Below, in pieces: positions 43,492-52,835 of a stretch of 64,000 nt of DNA. Both the position numbers and the translations under genes were made by a program. A model generated the notes under the pieces. It worked only from the letters and a program-made list of their open reading frames with translations. It made no database searches and was not told the origin of the DNA. Location: the NCBI GenBank assembly GCA_003538625.1, contig DPRR01000016.1, forward strand, positions 110,738 to 174,737, in the 5' to 3' direction. The stretch comes from Ignavibacteriales bacterium (GTDB lineage Bacteria; Bacteroidota; Ignavibacteria; Ignavibacteriales; Ignavibacteriaceae). Numbering within the stretch: the stretch's first letter is position 1; every line of letters starts with the position of its first letter.

Positions 43492-43560
43492 ACTCAATTG
43501 TGTCCTTTTGGGCAAAAATTGATCTAACCAAACATATATTATTAATAAACCCCTCCATTC

Positions 43561-43589
43561 TTGACTTTTCATTAGTTAACCCATATTTT
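43561..43589 (+). promoter_or_regulatory. Promoter candidate for rplM
   Basis: TTGACT at 43561-43566, 17-base spacer, TATTTT at 43584-43589; 46 bases before the rplM start. Reasonable consensus by eye. Confidence 0.4.
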
Positions 43590-43635
43590 TCCATCCTTTA
43601 TTTGAAACGATTTAAGGTTTTCGGAGGAAAATTAC

Positions 43636-44085
43636 GTGAAACAGGAAAAATTAACAAAATCAGTAAAAACTGAGGACGCCAATCATAAGTGGTTTTTGGT
43701 TGATGCTGATGGCCAGGTTTTAGGAAGATTAGCTTCAAAAATTGCTATGATTATTAGAGGTAAGAATAAACCAATTTTTACAACTAATACTGATACAGGT
43801 GATTTTGTTGTTGTGATAAATGCTGAAAAAGTTAAAGTAACCGGTAAGAGAGAGGCGTTAAAGGAATATAAAAGACACTCAGGATATCCCGGCGGTCAAA
43901 CGACAACCTCATATCGTGACATGTTAGCAAAGAAACCAGAGTTTGTTTTAGAGAGTGCTGTAAGAGGTATGTTACCTAAAACCAAACTTGGCAATCAGTT
44001 AATTAAAAAATTAAAAGTATATGCTGGTACAAACCATCCGCATAGTGCACAGAAACCCGAAGCAATTAGTTTAATGGAGAAATGA
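43636..44085 (+). CDS. rplM: Ribosomal protein L13
   Basis: 149 residues from GTG 43636, with CGGAGGAAAA just upstream. Contains the L13 signature W-F-L-V-D-A-D-G-Q-V-L-G-R-L-A-S and V-T-G-K-R, and the C-terminal A-G-T-N-H-P-H-S-A-Q-K-P. Large-subunit protein that helps early 50S assembly. Overlaps rpsI by ATGA, the universal rplM-rpsI order. Confidence 0.97.
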   Translation: MKQEKLTKSVKTEDANHKWFLVDADGQVLGRLASKIAMIIRGKNKPIFTTNTDTGDFVVVINAEKVKVTGKREALKEYKRHSGYPGGQTTTSYRDMLAKKPEFVLESAVRGMLPKTKLGNQLIKKLKVYAGTNHPHSAQKPEAISLMEK

Positions 44086-44471
44086 TGGCTGAAAAAATTT
44101 ATATTGGAAGAAGAAAAACCGCTGTTGCCCGCGTTATACTTAAAAGCGGAAACGGAAAAATAACAGTTAATAATAAAGAGTTTGAACATTTCTTTCCGCA
44201 GTTATTAAGTCGTGAAGATATTCTGCTTCCTTTTAAAGCTACAGAAACATTAGGCAAATATGATGTTTATGCGAACGTTAATGGCGGTGGAACAACCGGG
44301 CAAGCACAATCAGTAAGATTAGGAATTGCAAGGGCGCTGCTTGAAATCAATCCTGAATACAGAGTTCAGTTAAAAGCAGAAGGATTATTAACAAGAGATC
44401 CAAGAATGGTTGAACGTAAAAAATACGGACAGCCAAAAGCTAGAAAAAGATTTCAGTTTTCTAAGAGATAA
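44082..44471 (+). CDS. rpsI: Ribosomal protein S9
   Basis: 129 residues. G-R-R-K-T-A-V-A-R-V near the N-terminus and G-Q-P-K-A-R-K-R-F-Q-F-S-K-R at the end are the S9 hallmarks; the basic tail reaches the P-site tRNA in the 30S. Starts within the rplM stop codon region (two adjacent ATGs). Confidence 0.97.
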   Translation: MMAEKIYIGRRKTAVARVILKSGNGKITVNNKEFEHFFPQLLSREDILLPFKATETLGKYDVYANVNGGGTTGQAQSVRLGIARALLEINPEYRVQLKAEGLLTRDPRMVERKKYGQPKARKRFQFSKR

Positions 44472-44478
44472 TTACAGA

Positions 44479-44517
44479 GTTCAGGAACAAGTTCAATTAT
44501 TAATCTTGAACCTGAAC
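44479..44517 (+). promoter_or_regulatory. Hairpin in the rpsI-rpsB intergenic leader
   Basis: GTTCAGG-AACAA-GTTCAA pairs with TTGAACCTGAAC over about 12 bp with a bulge. It lies 8 bases after rpsI and about 100 before rpsB. There is no U-tract, so a ribosomal-protein leader or mRNA-stabilising role is possible. Confidence 0.35.
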
Positions 44518-44618
44518 TTAAACTTAAATAAACATACTTTCTGATTTACCCCCTGTGTCCCACATTAAAAAGGGATGGAAGGTAAAGGTGAAGAAAGTAG
44601 AAGATAAACAGGAGATAT

Positions 44619-45458
44619 ATGAAAAAAGTTGATCTGACTCAGCTTATCGAAGCTGGTGCGCACTTCGGGCATTTAACACGCCGCTGGAATCCTAAAATGA
44701 AATCCTACATCTTTATGGAAAAGAACGGGATTCATATCATCGATTTAAAGAAAACACAAACACATTTAAATGAATCAGCAGAAGAACTGGCCAAGCTTGT
44801 AGCAGATGGTAAAAAAGTTCTTTTTGTCGGAACAAAAAAACAAGCAAAAAATGTAATCGAAACTGAAGCAAGAAGATGCGGACAAAATTGGGTAAGCGAA
44901 AGATGGCTTGGCGGTATGTTAACTAACTTTGCTACAATCAGAAAAAGTGTAAAAAGATTGAGCAATATAGAAAAGCAGGAAACTGACGGAACGTTTGATA
45001 AGATAACAAAGAAAGAAAGACTATTTCTTACCAGGGAAAAAGACAAACTTAAAAAAGTTCTTGAAGGTGTTGAGACCATGGGAAAACTGCCAGGAGCTTT
45101 GTTTGTTGTAGATATTAAAAAAGAAGACATCGCGGTTAAAGAAGCACACAGACTAAATATTCCTGTTTTTGCAATTGTAGATACTAATTGTGATCCGGAT
45201 GAGGTTGATTATCTTATTCCTGCTAATGATGATGCAGTTAAAACTGTTGAGATTATAACACAACATATGGCAGATGCTGTACTTGAGGGTGATGCAAAGC
45301 TTAAAGAAAAGAAAGCTGAAGAAGTAGCGGAGAAAGAAAGAGTTAAAAAAGAAAAAGAAATTGTAAAGAAAGTAGAGTTAAAAAAGAAATCTGAAGCAAA
45401 GACTAAAAAAGATGATGCTGCAGAACATACTGAATCAACAGAAAAAACTGAAGAATAA
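44619..45458 (+). CDS. rpsB: Ribosomal protein S2
   Basis: 279 residues, start with CAGGAGATAT. L-I-E-A-G-A-H-F-G-H-L-T-R-R-W-N-P-K-M and G-T-K-K-Q-A-K are S2 motifs. The core ends near 230; a Lys/Glu-rich tail of about 50 residues follows, longer than E. coli S2 (241). Such tails are common in this phylum and probably disordered. First of rpsB-tsf-pyrH-frr. Confidence 0.97.
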   Translation: MKKVDLTQLIEAGAHFGHLTRRWNPKMKSYIFMEKNGIHIIDLKKTQTHLNESAEELAKLVADGKKVLFVGTKKQAKNVIETEARRCGQNWVSERWLGGMLTNFATIRKSVKRLSNIEKQETDGTFDKITKKERLFLTREKDKLKKVLEGVETMGKLPGALFVVDIKKEDIAVKEAHRLNIPVFAIVDTNCDPDEVDYLIPANDDAVKTVEIITQHMADAVLEGDAKLKEKKAEEVAEKERVKKEKEIVKKVELKKKSEAKTKKDDAAEHTESTEKTEE

Positions 45459-45499
45459 TATTCTGATAAATAAAATTTTTGAAAGGAAGTGAATTAACT

Positions 45500-46363
45500 A
45501 TGGCTATTACGGCTTCACAAGTTAATGAGTTAAGGCAAAAAACCGGTGCCGGTATGATGGATTGTAAAAAAGCACTTACAGAAGCTAACGGTGATTTTGA
45601 AAAAGCAATTGAAATTTTAAGAAAAAAAGGTGCATCAATCGCATCAAAAAGAGCGGATAAATCTGCTAATGAAGGTATTGTTGTTTCTAAAGTTTCGGAT
45701 GATCATAAAAAAGCAGCTATGATAGAGGTTAATTGTGAAACCGATTTTGTTGCTAAAAGTGATGACTTTATTAAATTGGCTAATGAAATTGTTGAGACGA
45801 CATTTAAATCCGAATCATCAAATGCGCAACAACTACTTGAATCGGATAAAAATCTAAAAGAAAAAGTTGTTGATGTAATGGGTAAAGTTGGTGAGAAGAT
45901 CGAACTATCAAGAGTATTAACAGAAAAGGCAGATAATGGTTTGCTTGTTGATTATATACATATGGGTTCCAAACTTGGAGTGTTAGTTAAGTTTGATAAT
46001 GTTACCGGAAATTCTGATGAGTTAGTTGAGATCGGAAAAAATATTGCTATGCAGGTTGCTGCAATGAATCCGATTTGTGTTTATAGAGATGAAGTTCCAA
46101 CTGATACAGTTGAAAAAGAAATTGATATTTACAAAGAATTAGCTCGTAAAGAAGGTAAACCTGAAAATATTCTTGAAAAAATTGCTGTAGGCAAACTAAA
46201 TAAATTCTATTCTGAAAATTGTTTATTTGAGCAATCTTATATTAAAGATAGTACAAGCTCTAAAACAGTTGGTAATTTGATAGAAGATTACAACAAAAAG
46301 AACGGTTCCGCGGCAAAGATCAGTTCGTTTAAGCGGTTTCATCTCGGCGACGAGAAAAAATAG
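45500..46363 (+). CDS. tsf: Elongation factor Ts
   Basis: 287 residues from ATG 45500 (an earlier in-frame ATG at 45479 encodes K-G-S-E-L-T, which is the ribosome binding site GAAAGGAAGTG read as protein). Signatures L-R-Q-K-T-G-A-G-M-M-D-C-K-K-A-L and V-N-C-E-T-D-F-V-A-K. It exchanges GDP for GTP on EF-Tu. A terminator follows. Confidence 0.97.
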   Translation: MAITASQVNELRQKTGAGMMDCKKALTEANGDFEKAIEILRKKGASIASKRADKSANEGIVVSKVSDDHKKAAMIEVNCETDFVAKSDDFIKLANEIVETTFKSESSNAQQLLESDKNLKEKVVDVMGKVGEKIELSRVLTEKADNGLLVDYIHMGSKLGVLVKFDNVTGNSDELVEIGKNIAMQVAAMNPICVYRDEVPTDTVEKEIDIYKELARKEGKPENILEKIAVGKLNKFYSENCLFEQSYIKDSTSSKTVGNLIEDYNKKNGSAAKISSFKRFHLGDEKK

Positions 46364-46373
46364 TTTTATCAAA

Positions 46374-46404
46374 AAGGTCTTAATTATATTAAGACCTTTT
46401 TTTT
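46374..46404 (+). terminator. Intrinsic terminator after tsf
   Basis: AGGTCTTAA and TTAAGACCT inverted arms with a 5-6 base loop followed by eight T residues, immediately after the stop codon. Confidence 0.9.
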
Positions 46405-46437
46405 ATATTTAATTGTAAAAAATCCAAAAGGTTGTTA

Positions 46438-47166
46438 ATGAGTAATGTAAAATTTAAAAGAGTCCTGCTAAAATTAAGCGGTGAATCTCTTATGGGTCAG
46501 CAGGGATTCGGAATTTCATCGGAGGTTTTGGATTTTTTTGCAGATGAAATAAAAAATGTGCACGATGTTGGAGTGCAGCTAGGCATAGTTATCGGCGGTG
46601 GAAATATTTATCGTGGTCTAAGTGCCAACTCTCAAGGTATTGATCGTGCAACTGGTGACCAGATGGGAATGCTTGCCACTGTAATCAATTCACTTGCATT
46701 ACAAAATGCAGTTGAAAAAAAAGGAATAACAACCAGACTGATGAGTGCAATTAAGATGGAAGAAATTGCTGAGCCTTACATAAGAAGAAGAGCGATAAGA
46801 CATCTTGAAAAGGGAAGAGTTGTTATACTTGGTGCAGGAACCGGTCATCCTTATTTTACTACTGATACTGCAGCTTCACTTAGAGCTGTTGAAATTGAGG
46901 CAGATGTAATTGTAAAAGGAACCAGAGTTGATGGAGTTTATGATTCTGATCCTGAAAAAAATCCCAAAGCGATAAAATTTAACAACATATCATATCAGGA
47001 TATTCTTAAAGATAATTTAAGGGTAATGGATCTTACAGCAGTAAGTTTATGCCAGGAAAATAATTTGCCGATGATGGTTTTTAATATGGATGTACCCGGA
47101 AACTTATTAAAACTTGTTATGGGTGAACCTGTTGGCACTTATATAAATAATGATAGTTCAAAATAA
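46438..47166 (+). CDS. pyrH: UMP kinase
   Basis: 242 residues from ATG 46438 (a TTG 6 bases earlier is the only alternative). L-L-K-L-S-G-E-S-L, V-I-G-G-G-N-I-Y-R-G, and G-T-G-H-P-Y-F-T-T-D-T-A-A are the amino-acid-kinase-family UMP kinase motifs. It phosphorylates UMP with ATP as a hexamer and is allosterically controlled by UTP/GTP. A terminator separates it from tsf. Confidence 0.96.
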   Translation: MSNVKFKRVLLKLSGESLMGQQGFGISSEVLDFFADEIKNVHDVGVQLGIVIGGGNIYRGLSANSQGIDRATGDQMGMLATVINSLALQNAVEKKGITTRLMSAIKMEEIAEPYIRRRAIRHLEKGRVVILGAGTGHPYFTTDTAASLRAVEIEADVIVKGTRVDGVYDSDPEKNPKAIKFNNISYQDILKDNLRVMDLTAVSLCQENNLPMMVFNMDVPGNLLKLVMGEPVGTYINNDSSK

Positions 47167-47193
47167 AATTTTAATAATAATTAGCGAGGTGTT

Positions 47194-47748
47194 ATGCACC
47201 AGATTATAAAAGATGCTGGAAATAAAATGGACAAAACCTTAGAAGCTCTGAGATCGGAGCTTGCAAAAGTAAGAACAGGTAAAGCAACCACCGCCTTGCT
47301 TGATGGCGTTAAGGTTGATTATTACGGCACTCTTACTCCAATAAATCAGGTTGGCAACATAACTGTTCTGGATCCTCACACACTTTCAATTACTCCATGG
47401 GATAAATCAATGGTTCAGGCTGTGGATAAAGCAATCCTGGAAGCTAACATCGGGTTTAATCCGGTTAGCGATGGAACCAATTTGAAAATTCCTGTTCCCG
47501 CTTTAACTGAAGAAAGAAGAAAAGATTTTGTAAAACTGGTTAAGAAATTTGGTGAAGATGCAAAGGTGGCAGTTAGAAATGTTAGAAGAGACGCAAATGA
47601 GCGGCTAAAGAAAGATGAAAAAGATAAAAAGATGTCTGAAGATGAATTAAAACATGCAGAAGACGAAGTCCAAAAACTAACTGATCATCACATTAAGATG
47701 ATAGATGAAGTTTTGAAGCATAAAGAAGTAGAAATAATGGAAGTTTAG
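47194..47748 (+). CDS. frr: Ribosome recycling factor
   Basis: 184 residues with A-L-R-S-E-L-A-K-V-R-T-G-K-A and V-R-N-V-R-R-D-A-N characteristic of RRF, and I-T-P-W-D (about 66-70) in domain II. It splits the post-termination ribosome with EF-G. Length equals E. coli RRF (185). 27 bases after pyrH; a strong terminator follows. Confidence 0.96.
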   Translation: MHQIIKDAGNKMDKTLEALRSELAKVRTGKATTALLDGVKVDYYGTLTPINQVGNITVLDPHTLSITPWDKSMVQAVDKAILEANIGFNPVSDGTNLKIPVPALTEERRKDFVKLVKKFGEDAKVAVRNVRRDANERLKKDEKDKKMSEDELKHAEDEVQKLTDHHIKMIDEVLKHKEVEIMEV

Positions 47749-47766
47749 ACTCTCTTTGTTACTATT

Positions 47767-47795
47767 ACCCAACTCGCTGCAGAGTTGGGTTTTTT
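47767..47795 (+). terminator. Intrinsic terminator after frr
   Basis: ACCCAACTC-GCTGCA-GAGTTGGGT, 9-bp perfect stem, followed by nine T residues. Confidence 0.92.
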
Positions 47796-47868
47796 TTTAT
47801 CTTTGGTTCGATAATGCTTTAGATAATTTAGTATTTTTGTTTTACCTAAATAAATAAAATCTTTAAGA

Positions 47869-48549
47869 ATGAATCCTGAACAAGAGGAAAAACCCAAAAG
47901 TATAGTTACATTTTTAAGCAGCCCTTTGCTTAGAAATATAATTTTTACTATTGGAACTATTGTTCTTTTTATTGCGGGTGTAATTGTTTATGGCGTTATT
48001 CTTAATCTTAGGGAAATACCACTTTCAGAAGCAATGGCGCAAAAGGGATTTAGGACCTTAAGCGATGTAAATATTTTGGTGGACAGAAAAACTTATACAT
48101 TAAGCATTTATGAAGATACTGTTCTGATTAAATCATATCGTGCCAGTTTTGGAAGAAATCTTAGTGATAAAAAAAAATTAAATAAGGATGGTGCTACCCC
48201 TGTTGGAACATATAAGATTTGCAATATCAGAAATGATGAAACTTATTATAAATTTTTAAAACTAAATTATCCCAATCTGGATGATGCAGCAGATGCATTA
48301 CGCAAATCACTGATTTCTCAAAAACAATTCAATCAGTTAAAGTTTGAATTTTATTATGAAGAGTGCGTTAGTGATAATACAGTTTTAGGTGGTAATATCG
48401 GGATTCATGGTATTGGAAGACTTAATTCTGTTTTCAAAAATCTTCCATTTGTTTATAATTGGACTGACGGATCTATAGCTTTAAGTAATGAATCACTTGA
48501 TGAAATTTTAACAGTAATAAAAACAGGTACACAGGTTGTTATCAAATAA
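47869..48549 (+). CDS. L,D-transpeptidase-like (YkuD) membrane protein with Ser in place of the catalytic Cys
   Basis: 226 residues. One membrane helix at about 22-46, then the YkuD domain (about 65-226): V-D-R-K-T-Y-T-L-S-I-Y, G-A-T-P-V-G-T-Y, I-G-I-H-G-I-G at 177-183. The catalytic motif of the family is (S/D)-x-G-C-(I/V)-(R/A)-L; here D-G-S-I-A-L with Ser202 (codon TCT) in the Cys position. L,D-transpeptidases cross-link peptidoglycan through this Cys, so activity is doubtful, unless Ser serves. The next gene overlaps by 14 bases. Confidence 0.8.
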   Translation: MNPEQEEKPKSIVTFLSSPLLRNIIFTIGTIVLFIAGVIVYGVILNLREIPLSEAMAQKGFRTLSDVNILVDRKTYTLSIYEDTVLIKSYRASFGRNLSDKKKLNKDGATPVGTYKICNIRNDETYYKFLKLNYPNLDDAADALRKSLISQKQFNQLKFEFYYEECVSDNTVLGGNIGIHGIGRLNSVFKNLPFVYNWTDGSIALSNESLDEILTVIKTGTQVVIK

Positions 48550-49150
48550 TTTATTAAAAATACTTTTTATTCCATTTGTATTGTTCAGTATAATTTCTTG
48601 TTCCGAAAAACGCGAACAAATACCCCCGCTTGATTTTGAAAATAAAACTCAATTACTCGATGTAATTAAAAATCATTTTAACAAAGACGCACAAATTGCT
48701 CTTGGCGGCATGTTTGATGAAACAGGAAAACAATTTATCGCAGTTGGCTGGGAAGTGAACAATTCGGATGAGTGGGGAATCAAATTTGCGTTCCTTGAAA
48801 AATCAGGAAATGAATTTAAACCTGAATATGAAACCGATTTGCTGGATGGCTCTTTCAAGGAAAGTCTGGTTGACAAAATAAAGTTTTCTTCAGTTGATTA
48901 TGATTTAGTTTATTATAATTCCCAGGGATATTTTATGGGAAGCGGCGGCGGAGAAGTTTATTCTTATATAATAGATTTTGAAAATAAACAGGTTTATTAC
49001 GCGCATCTTGTAGTTGAATCGGAAAACTCAACTTCTTTATTTATTTCTGATAATACTAAGAATAAAGAACTAATAAACTTTTTTACACTCACTTTTAAAA
49101 AAGATCATCCGGAATTAAAAATTGTTTATGACGATATTGTAGTAGAATAA
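48536..49150 (+). CDS. Lipoprotein of unknown function
   Basis: 204 residues from TTG 48536, which overlaps the previous gene by 14 bases; it is the only start that supplies the signal sequence (L-L-K-I-L-F-I-P-F-V-L-F-S-I-I-S-C, lipobox I-I-S-C at about Cys22). The mature part is acidic and beta-rich (G-W-E-V-N-N-S-D-E-W, G-S-G-G-G-E-V-Y-S-Y). No family recognised. Probably cotranscribed with the YkuD-like gene. Confidence 0.65.
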   Translation: MLSNNLLKILFIPFVLFSIISCSEKREQIPPLDFENKTQLLDVIKNHFNKDAQIALGGMFDETGKQFIAVGWEVNNSDEWGIKFAFLEKSGNEFKPEYETDLLDGSFKESLVDKIKFSSVDYDLVYYNSQGYFMGSGGGEVYSYIIDFENKQVYYAHLVVESENSTSLFISDNTKNKELINFFTLTFKKDHPELKIVYDDIVVE

Positions 49151-49227
49151 TAAGTGATTTACTTTTTTGCTTCTTACTAAAATGGATTATAATTACGCTC
49201 AAATTTCTCTTAAGTAAAATTTTAAAA

Positions 49228-51324
49228 ATGCTTAAACCAGTTTATATATTCTTATTGATTTTTTTTGTTTGCTTTTCAAAAACTTCGTTCAGCCAGTCTT
49301 ATTATGATTTTGAACTTAGCTCAATAAACTTTACAGGAAATAATTTCTTCTCATCCTCAGATCTGCTAACAAATATTGAAAGTAAAGAGACACCTATGTG
49401 GCTCTGGATATTTCTTGATTCCTTTACTCCATTTGGTGATGAGCGGGTTTACTTTGACTCATCAAAAATATCAATTGATAAACTTGCCTTAAAAGAATTA
49501 TATCGTTCAAATGGATTTTTTAACGCACGCATTACAAATGAAATTGTGGTTGACTCAGCAGATAAATCGATTGAATTGAACTATCATATAACAGAAAACA
49601 ATTATCTGAATTATGGTAAGATTAATTTTTTTGGACTGGATAGTTTAAGCAGCTATGATTACGGCAGACTGATCAATGAATCGATTACTATCGACAGCAC
49701 AAAACGGTTTTCTGAATCAGAAGTTCAGAATAATATTGGAGCAATAAGAATATTTTTAGCAAATAATGGTTTTATTTTTGGCAGGTATGACAGTACTATA
49801 GTTATAATCGATACTTTAACACAAAGAGCCAATCTCGATATTTATTTTCATAGCGGGGGTAAGTATACAATTAGAGAAACTGTAATTAATAAATCCGGTA
49901 AATCAATAGAACAGATTAATAACAAACTAATATCAGAAATTGCCGACTTTAAACCGGGAGAAATTTACAATCAGTCTAAAATAGACAGAAGTGAATTAAG
50001 ATTATTAAAAACAGGACTGTTTACAACATTAAGCATCAACCCCCAAATAAAGGATACATCAAATCTTACAATCCCTCTTGAGGTGAGCGCTACTGTCGGA
50101 TCACTAAATGAACTTTCGCCTGAAATAAAAGCTGATAATGAATTCAGCAGTTTCAATATTGGTTTGGGTATAGGATATACAAGAAAAAATTTATTTGGTG
50201 ATGCCAGAAAACTTAACCTGTCAACTTCATTCAGATTGATTGATATAATTCACCTGAATTTTGTTGACCTTTTTAAATCCGCTGATAAAAGAGATTCAAC
50301 ATATCAAGGTGTAATAGATCTAAATCTAAAATTAGAGCAGCCATTTTTATTTGGCAAACCAATTCTTACCTCAACCGAGTTGTATCTAAGATCTCAAACG
50401 TTTAAAGAATATACAGAAAATACTTATGGTGGTGCACAAAGATTTGACGTTGAAATGCCGCCATATACATTTGTTACTTTGCTTCGTCCGTTTATTAGTC
50501 TTGATGTTGCTCAAAGAGAAAATGTAACCAAATTTACCTCTGATGGAATTACTTATAATTTAACTGAAACCGATAACAGCTTAACACCGGGCATTGGGGT
50601 TGAATTAGGATCATCTAAAACAAATGATATTTTATTTCCCACAAAAGGCAGTTATCTGTTTTTCACTCCGGAGTTATTCCATTCTAAAAGTGAATATAAG
50701 CTTGTTAGAAAAGATATAACAAATAATACTTCTCAGCTTGATTCAACTTTAACAGGATACATTTATTTTTATCGGTTACAAACCGGATTATCAAGTTATA
50801 TTTCAATTACAAATGATAATTCATCAGTCTTCGCATCAAAAATCAGAATTGGTTATGCGCAAGCTATAACCGGCTCTGAAAATCCGAACATCACATCTGA
50901 TAGATTGATCCCGCCAAATAAAACTTTTTATGCTGGTGGAAGTAATTCAATACGAGCATGGAAATCCCGTGAGTTAATTCCAAGAGATTCTGTAGATTAT
51001 TTTGGCACCACAACCGAAACTAATGCTATAAGGGGTGGTACGTTTTGGTTTGAAGGCTCTTTTGAGTTTAGAAAAAAACTTTCTGATTATTTTGGATACG
51101 CAGTTTTTACAGATTATGGAAATACCTGGAATGGCTGGAAGGAAATGCAGTTAAAAGATATTGCCGTTGCGGTAGGTTTGGGCATAAGAGTGTACACTCC
51201 GATTGCTCCGTTCAGATTGGATTTTGGGTCAAAATTTTACAATCCAAGAGATCAAAGCCTTATTTTTGACAAGAAATTCCTTGAAAGTATGACAATTCAG
51301 TTTGGTATTGGTGAGGCTTTCTAA
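49228..51324 (+). CDS. BamA/TamA-family outer-membrane protein
   Basis: 698 residues with a signal peptide (about 1-22). Two to three POTRA domains in the N-terminal half: I-N-F-T-G-N-N-F-F-S-S-S-D-L-L and I-N-F-F-G-L-D-S-L-S, and K-P-G-E-I-Y-N-Q-S-K at 248-257. The C-terminal half is an Omp85 barrel (G-L-G-I-G-Y-T-R-K-N-L-F-G-D-A-R-K, and ending G-E-A-F with final Phe). Omp85 proteins insert barrels in the outer membrane. With few POTRA domains it resembles TamA or a two-partner secretion relative more than the five-POTRA BamA. Confidence 0.86.
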   Translation: MLKPVYIFLLIFFVCFSKTSFSQSYYDFELSSINFTGNNFFSSSDLLTNIESKETPMWLWIFLDSFTPFGDERVYFDSSKISIDKLALKELYRSNGFFNARITNEIVVDSADKSIELNYHITENNYLNYGKINFFGLDSLSSYDYGRLINESITIDSTKRFSESEVQNNIGAIRIFLANNGFIFGRYDSTIVIIDTLTQRANLDIYFHSGGKYTIRETVINKSGKSIEQINNKLISEIADFKPGEIYNQSKIDRSELRLLKTGLFTTLSINPQIKDTSNLTIPLEVSATVGSLNELSPEIKADNEFSSFNIGLGIGYTRKNLFGDARKLNLSTSFRLIDIIHLNFVDLFKSADKRDSTYQGVIDLNLKLEQPFLFGKPILTSTELYLRSQTFKEYTENTYGGAQRFDVEMPPYTFVTLLRPFISLDVAQRENVTKFTSDGITYNLTETDNSLTPGIGVELGSSKTNDILFPTKGSYLFFTPELFHSKSEYKLVRKDITNNTSQLDSTLTGYIYFYRLQTGLSSYISITNDNSSVFASKIRIGYAQAITGSENPNITSDRLIPPNKTFYAGGSNSIRAWKSRELIPRDSVDYFGTTTETNAIRGGTFWFEGSFEFRKKLSDYFGYAVFTDYGNTWNGWKEMQLKDIAVAVGLGIRVYTPIAPFRLDFGSKFYNPRDQSLIFDKKFLESMTIQFGIGEAF

Positions 51325-51380
51325 TCTTTGCTAAGAGTCTATAATTCGCTATCTTTCTAACCCTTTTTAAGAAGATTAAT

Positions 51381-52259
51381 ATGATTTTAAGTATGACAGG
51401 TTATGGCAAAGGCTCTGCTGTAAATATCAAATGGCAGGCTGATGTTGAAGTTAAGAGTATCAATAGCAGATATCTTGAAGTTTTTTTAAAGTATCCGCCT
51501 CTGCTTGCAAACAAGGAATATGAACTGCGGGAATTAATAAAATCAAAGATCCGGAGAGGAAAGCTTAATGTAAGTATCCAAATCAAAAAGAACGGATATG
51601 AAGATGAAGTAGTTTCTTTAGATGAACCCAGATTAAAAAATTATCTTTCACTGATAAAGAAAATAAAAAAATCCGCAAAGATTACTGATAAAATTAAATT
51701 AGAACATATTCTTATAAGCCGCGATATCTTTACTGCTTCCGTTGATGATATTAGTGATCAGGATTTTGAAGTAATTAAAAAATCAGTTCTTAATTCATTA
51801 GATTCACTCCTGCTGATGAAAAAAAATGAAGGTAATGAATTAGAAAAAGATTTAAAGAAGCGTGTTAAATCGATAGAAAAATATCTTGACTTAATAGAAA
51901 AAGATGCACAATCCAGTGTTGGTGATCATTTTACAAAGTATAAAGAAAAAGTAAAAAATCTACTTGAAGACAATGTTATTATAAATAACGATAGGCTTGA
52001 AACAGAATTAGCTATGATGGCTGAGCGTGCCGATATTACAGAAGAATGTGTACGATTAAGAAGTCACATTAAATTTTTTATCAGCAGCATGGATAAAGAG
52101 GAAGATCCCGGAAGAAAATTAAATTTTCTTTGTCAGGAAATGAACAGAGAAGCAAATACAATCTCAGCAAAAACTCTTTCAACTGCTATAACGCATAACT
52201 CTGTTTATATAAAAGAAGAGATTGAAAGAATCAGAGAACAAATACAAAACATAGAATAG
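51381..52259 (+). CDS. yicC: YicC family endoribonuclease-like protein
   Basis: 292 residues with the N-terminal signature M-T-G-Y-G-K-G, S-I-N-S-R-Y-L-E-V and the C-terminal domain E-L-A-M-M-A-E-R-A-D-I-T-E-E-C-V-R-L-R-S-H. YicC-type proteins have been reported to cleave RNA in E. coli and B. subtilis. The gene overlaps nothing but runs one base before gmk, the standard neighbour. Common bacterial order yicC-gmk-rpoZ. Confidence 0.94.
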   Translation: MILSMTGYGKGSAVNIKWQADVEVKSINSRYLEVFLKYPPLLANKEYELRELIKSKIRRGKLNVSIQIKKNGYEDEVVSLDEPRLKNYLSLIKKIKKSAKITDKIKLEHILISRDIFTASVDDISDQDFEVIKKSVLNSLDSLLLMKKNEGNELEKDLKKRVKSIEKYLDLIEKDAQSSVGDHFTKYKEKVKNLLEDNVIINNDRLETELAMMAERADITEECVRLRSHIKFFISSMDKEEDPGRKLNFLCQEMNREANTISAKTLSTAITHNSVYIKEEIERIREQIQNIE

Positions 52260-52260
52260 T

Positions 52261-52830
52261 TTGGAGAAAAAAGGAAAGATAATAGCAGTATCATCCCCAA
52301 GCGGCGGCGGTAAAACTTCTGTTGTAAAACAGATATTAAAAGATTTTCCCGACATTGTGTTTTCTGTTTCCTATACAACACGACCTAAAAGATCAAACGA
52401 AATTAATGGGGTAGATTATTTTTTTGTAACTGATGAAGAATTTGAAAAGAGAATTAAGAATCAGGAATTTATTGAGTGGGAACGGTTTTACGATTATTAT
52501 TACGGCACTTTAAAAAGCACTGTTGAAGATAATATTAATAATGGTAAATCAGTTCTGTTTGAAGTTGATGTTAAAGGTGCTTTATCGTTAAAGAAAATTT
52601 ATCCTGAAAGTGTTTTAATTTTTATAGATCCGCCTTCATTTGAAGAGCTTGTTGAAAGATTAAAGAACAGAAAAACAGAAAGTGCTGCAGATCTTAAAAA
52701 GAGGATTGATAGAGCAAAAATGGAATTGAGCCATAAGAATGATTTTGAGTATATTTTTGTAAACGATGAACTTTCTAAAGTACATAAGAATGTAAAAAGT
52801 TTAATTAAAAAAATAATAAATAAGGAGTAA
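52261..52830 (+). CDS. gmk: Guanylate kinase
   Basis: 189 residues from TTG 52261. P-loop S-S-P-S-G-G-G-K-T-S at about 10-19 and the GMP-binding S-Y-T-T-R-P-K-R, D-Y-F-F-V-T-D-E-E-F, Y-Y-G-T. It converts GMP to GDP. Usual length 190-210. Sits directly after yicC and five bases before rpoZ. Confidence 0.95.
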   Translation: MEKKGKIIAVSSPSGGGKTSVVKQILKDFPDIVFSVSYTTRPKRSNEINGVDYFFVTDEEFEKRIKNQEFIEWERFYDYYYGTLKSTVEDNINNGKSVLFEVDVKGALSLKKIYPESVLIFIDPPSFEELVERLKNRKTESAADLKKRIDRAKMELSHKNDFEYIFVNDELSKVHKNVKSLIKKIINKE

Positions 52831-52835
52831 CATAA

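Noticed and set aside
44479..44517. Riboswitch upstream of rpsB
   Set aside because: Only one bulged hairpin is visible, without conserved aptamer core or expression platform.
45479..45499. Seven-residue N-terminal extension of EF-Ts
   Set aside because: These codons overlap the ribosome binding site of the conserved start M-A-I-T-A.
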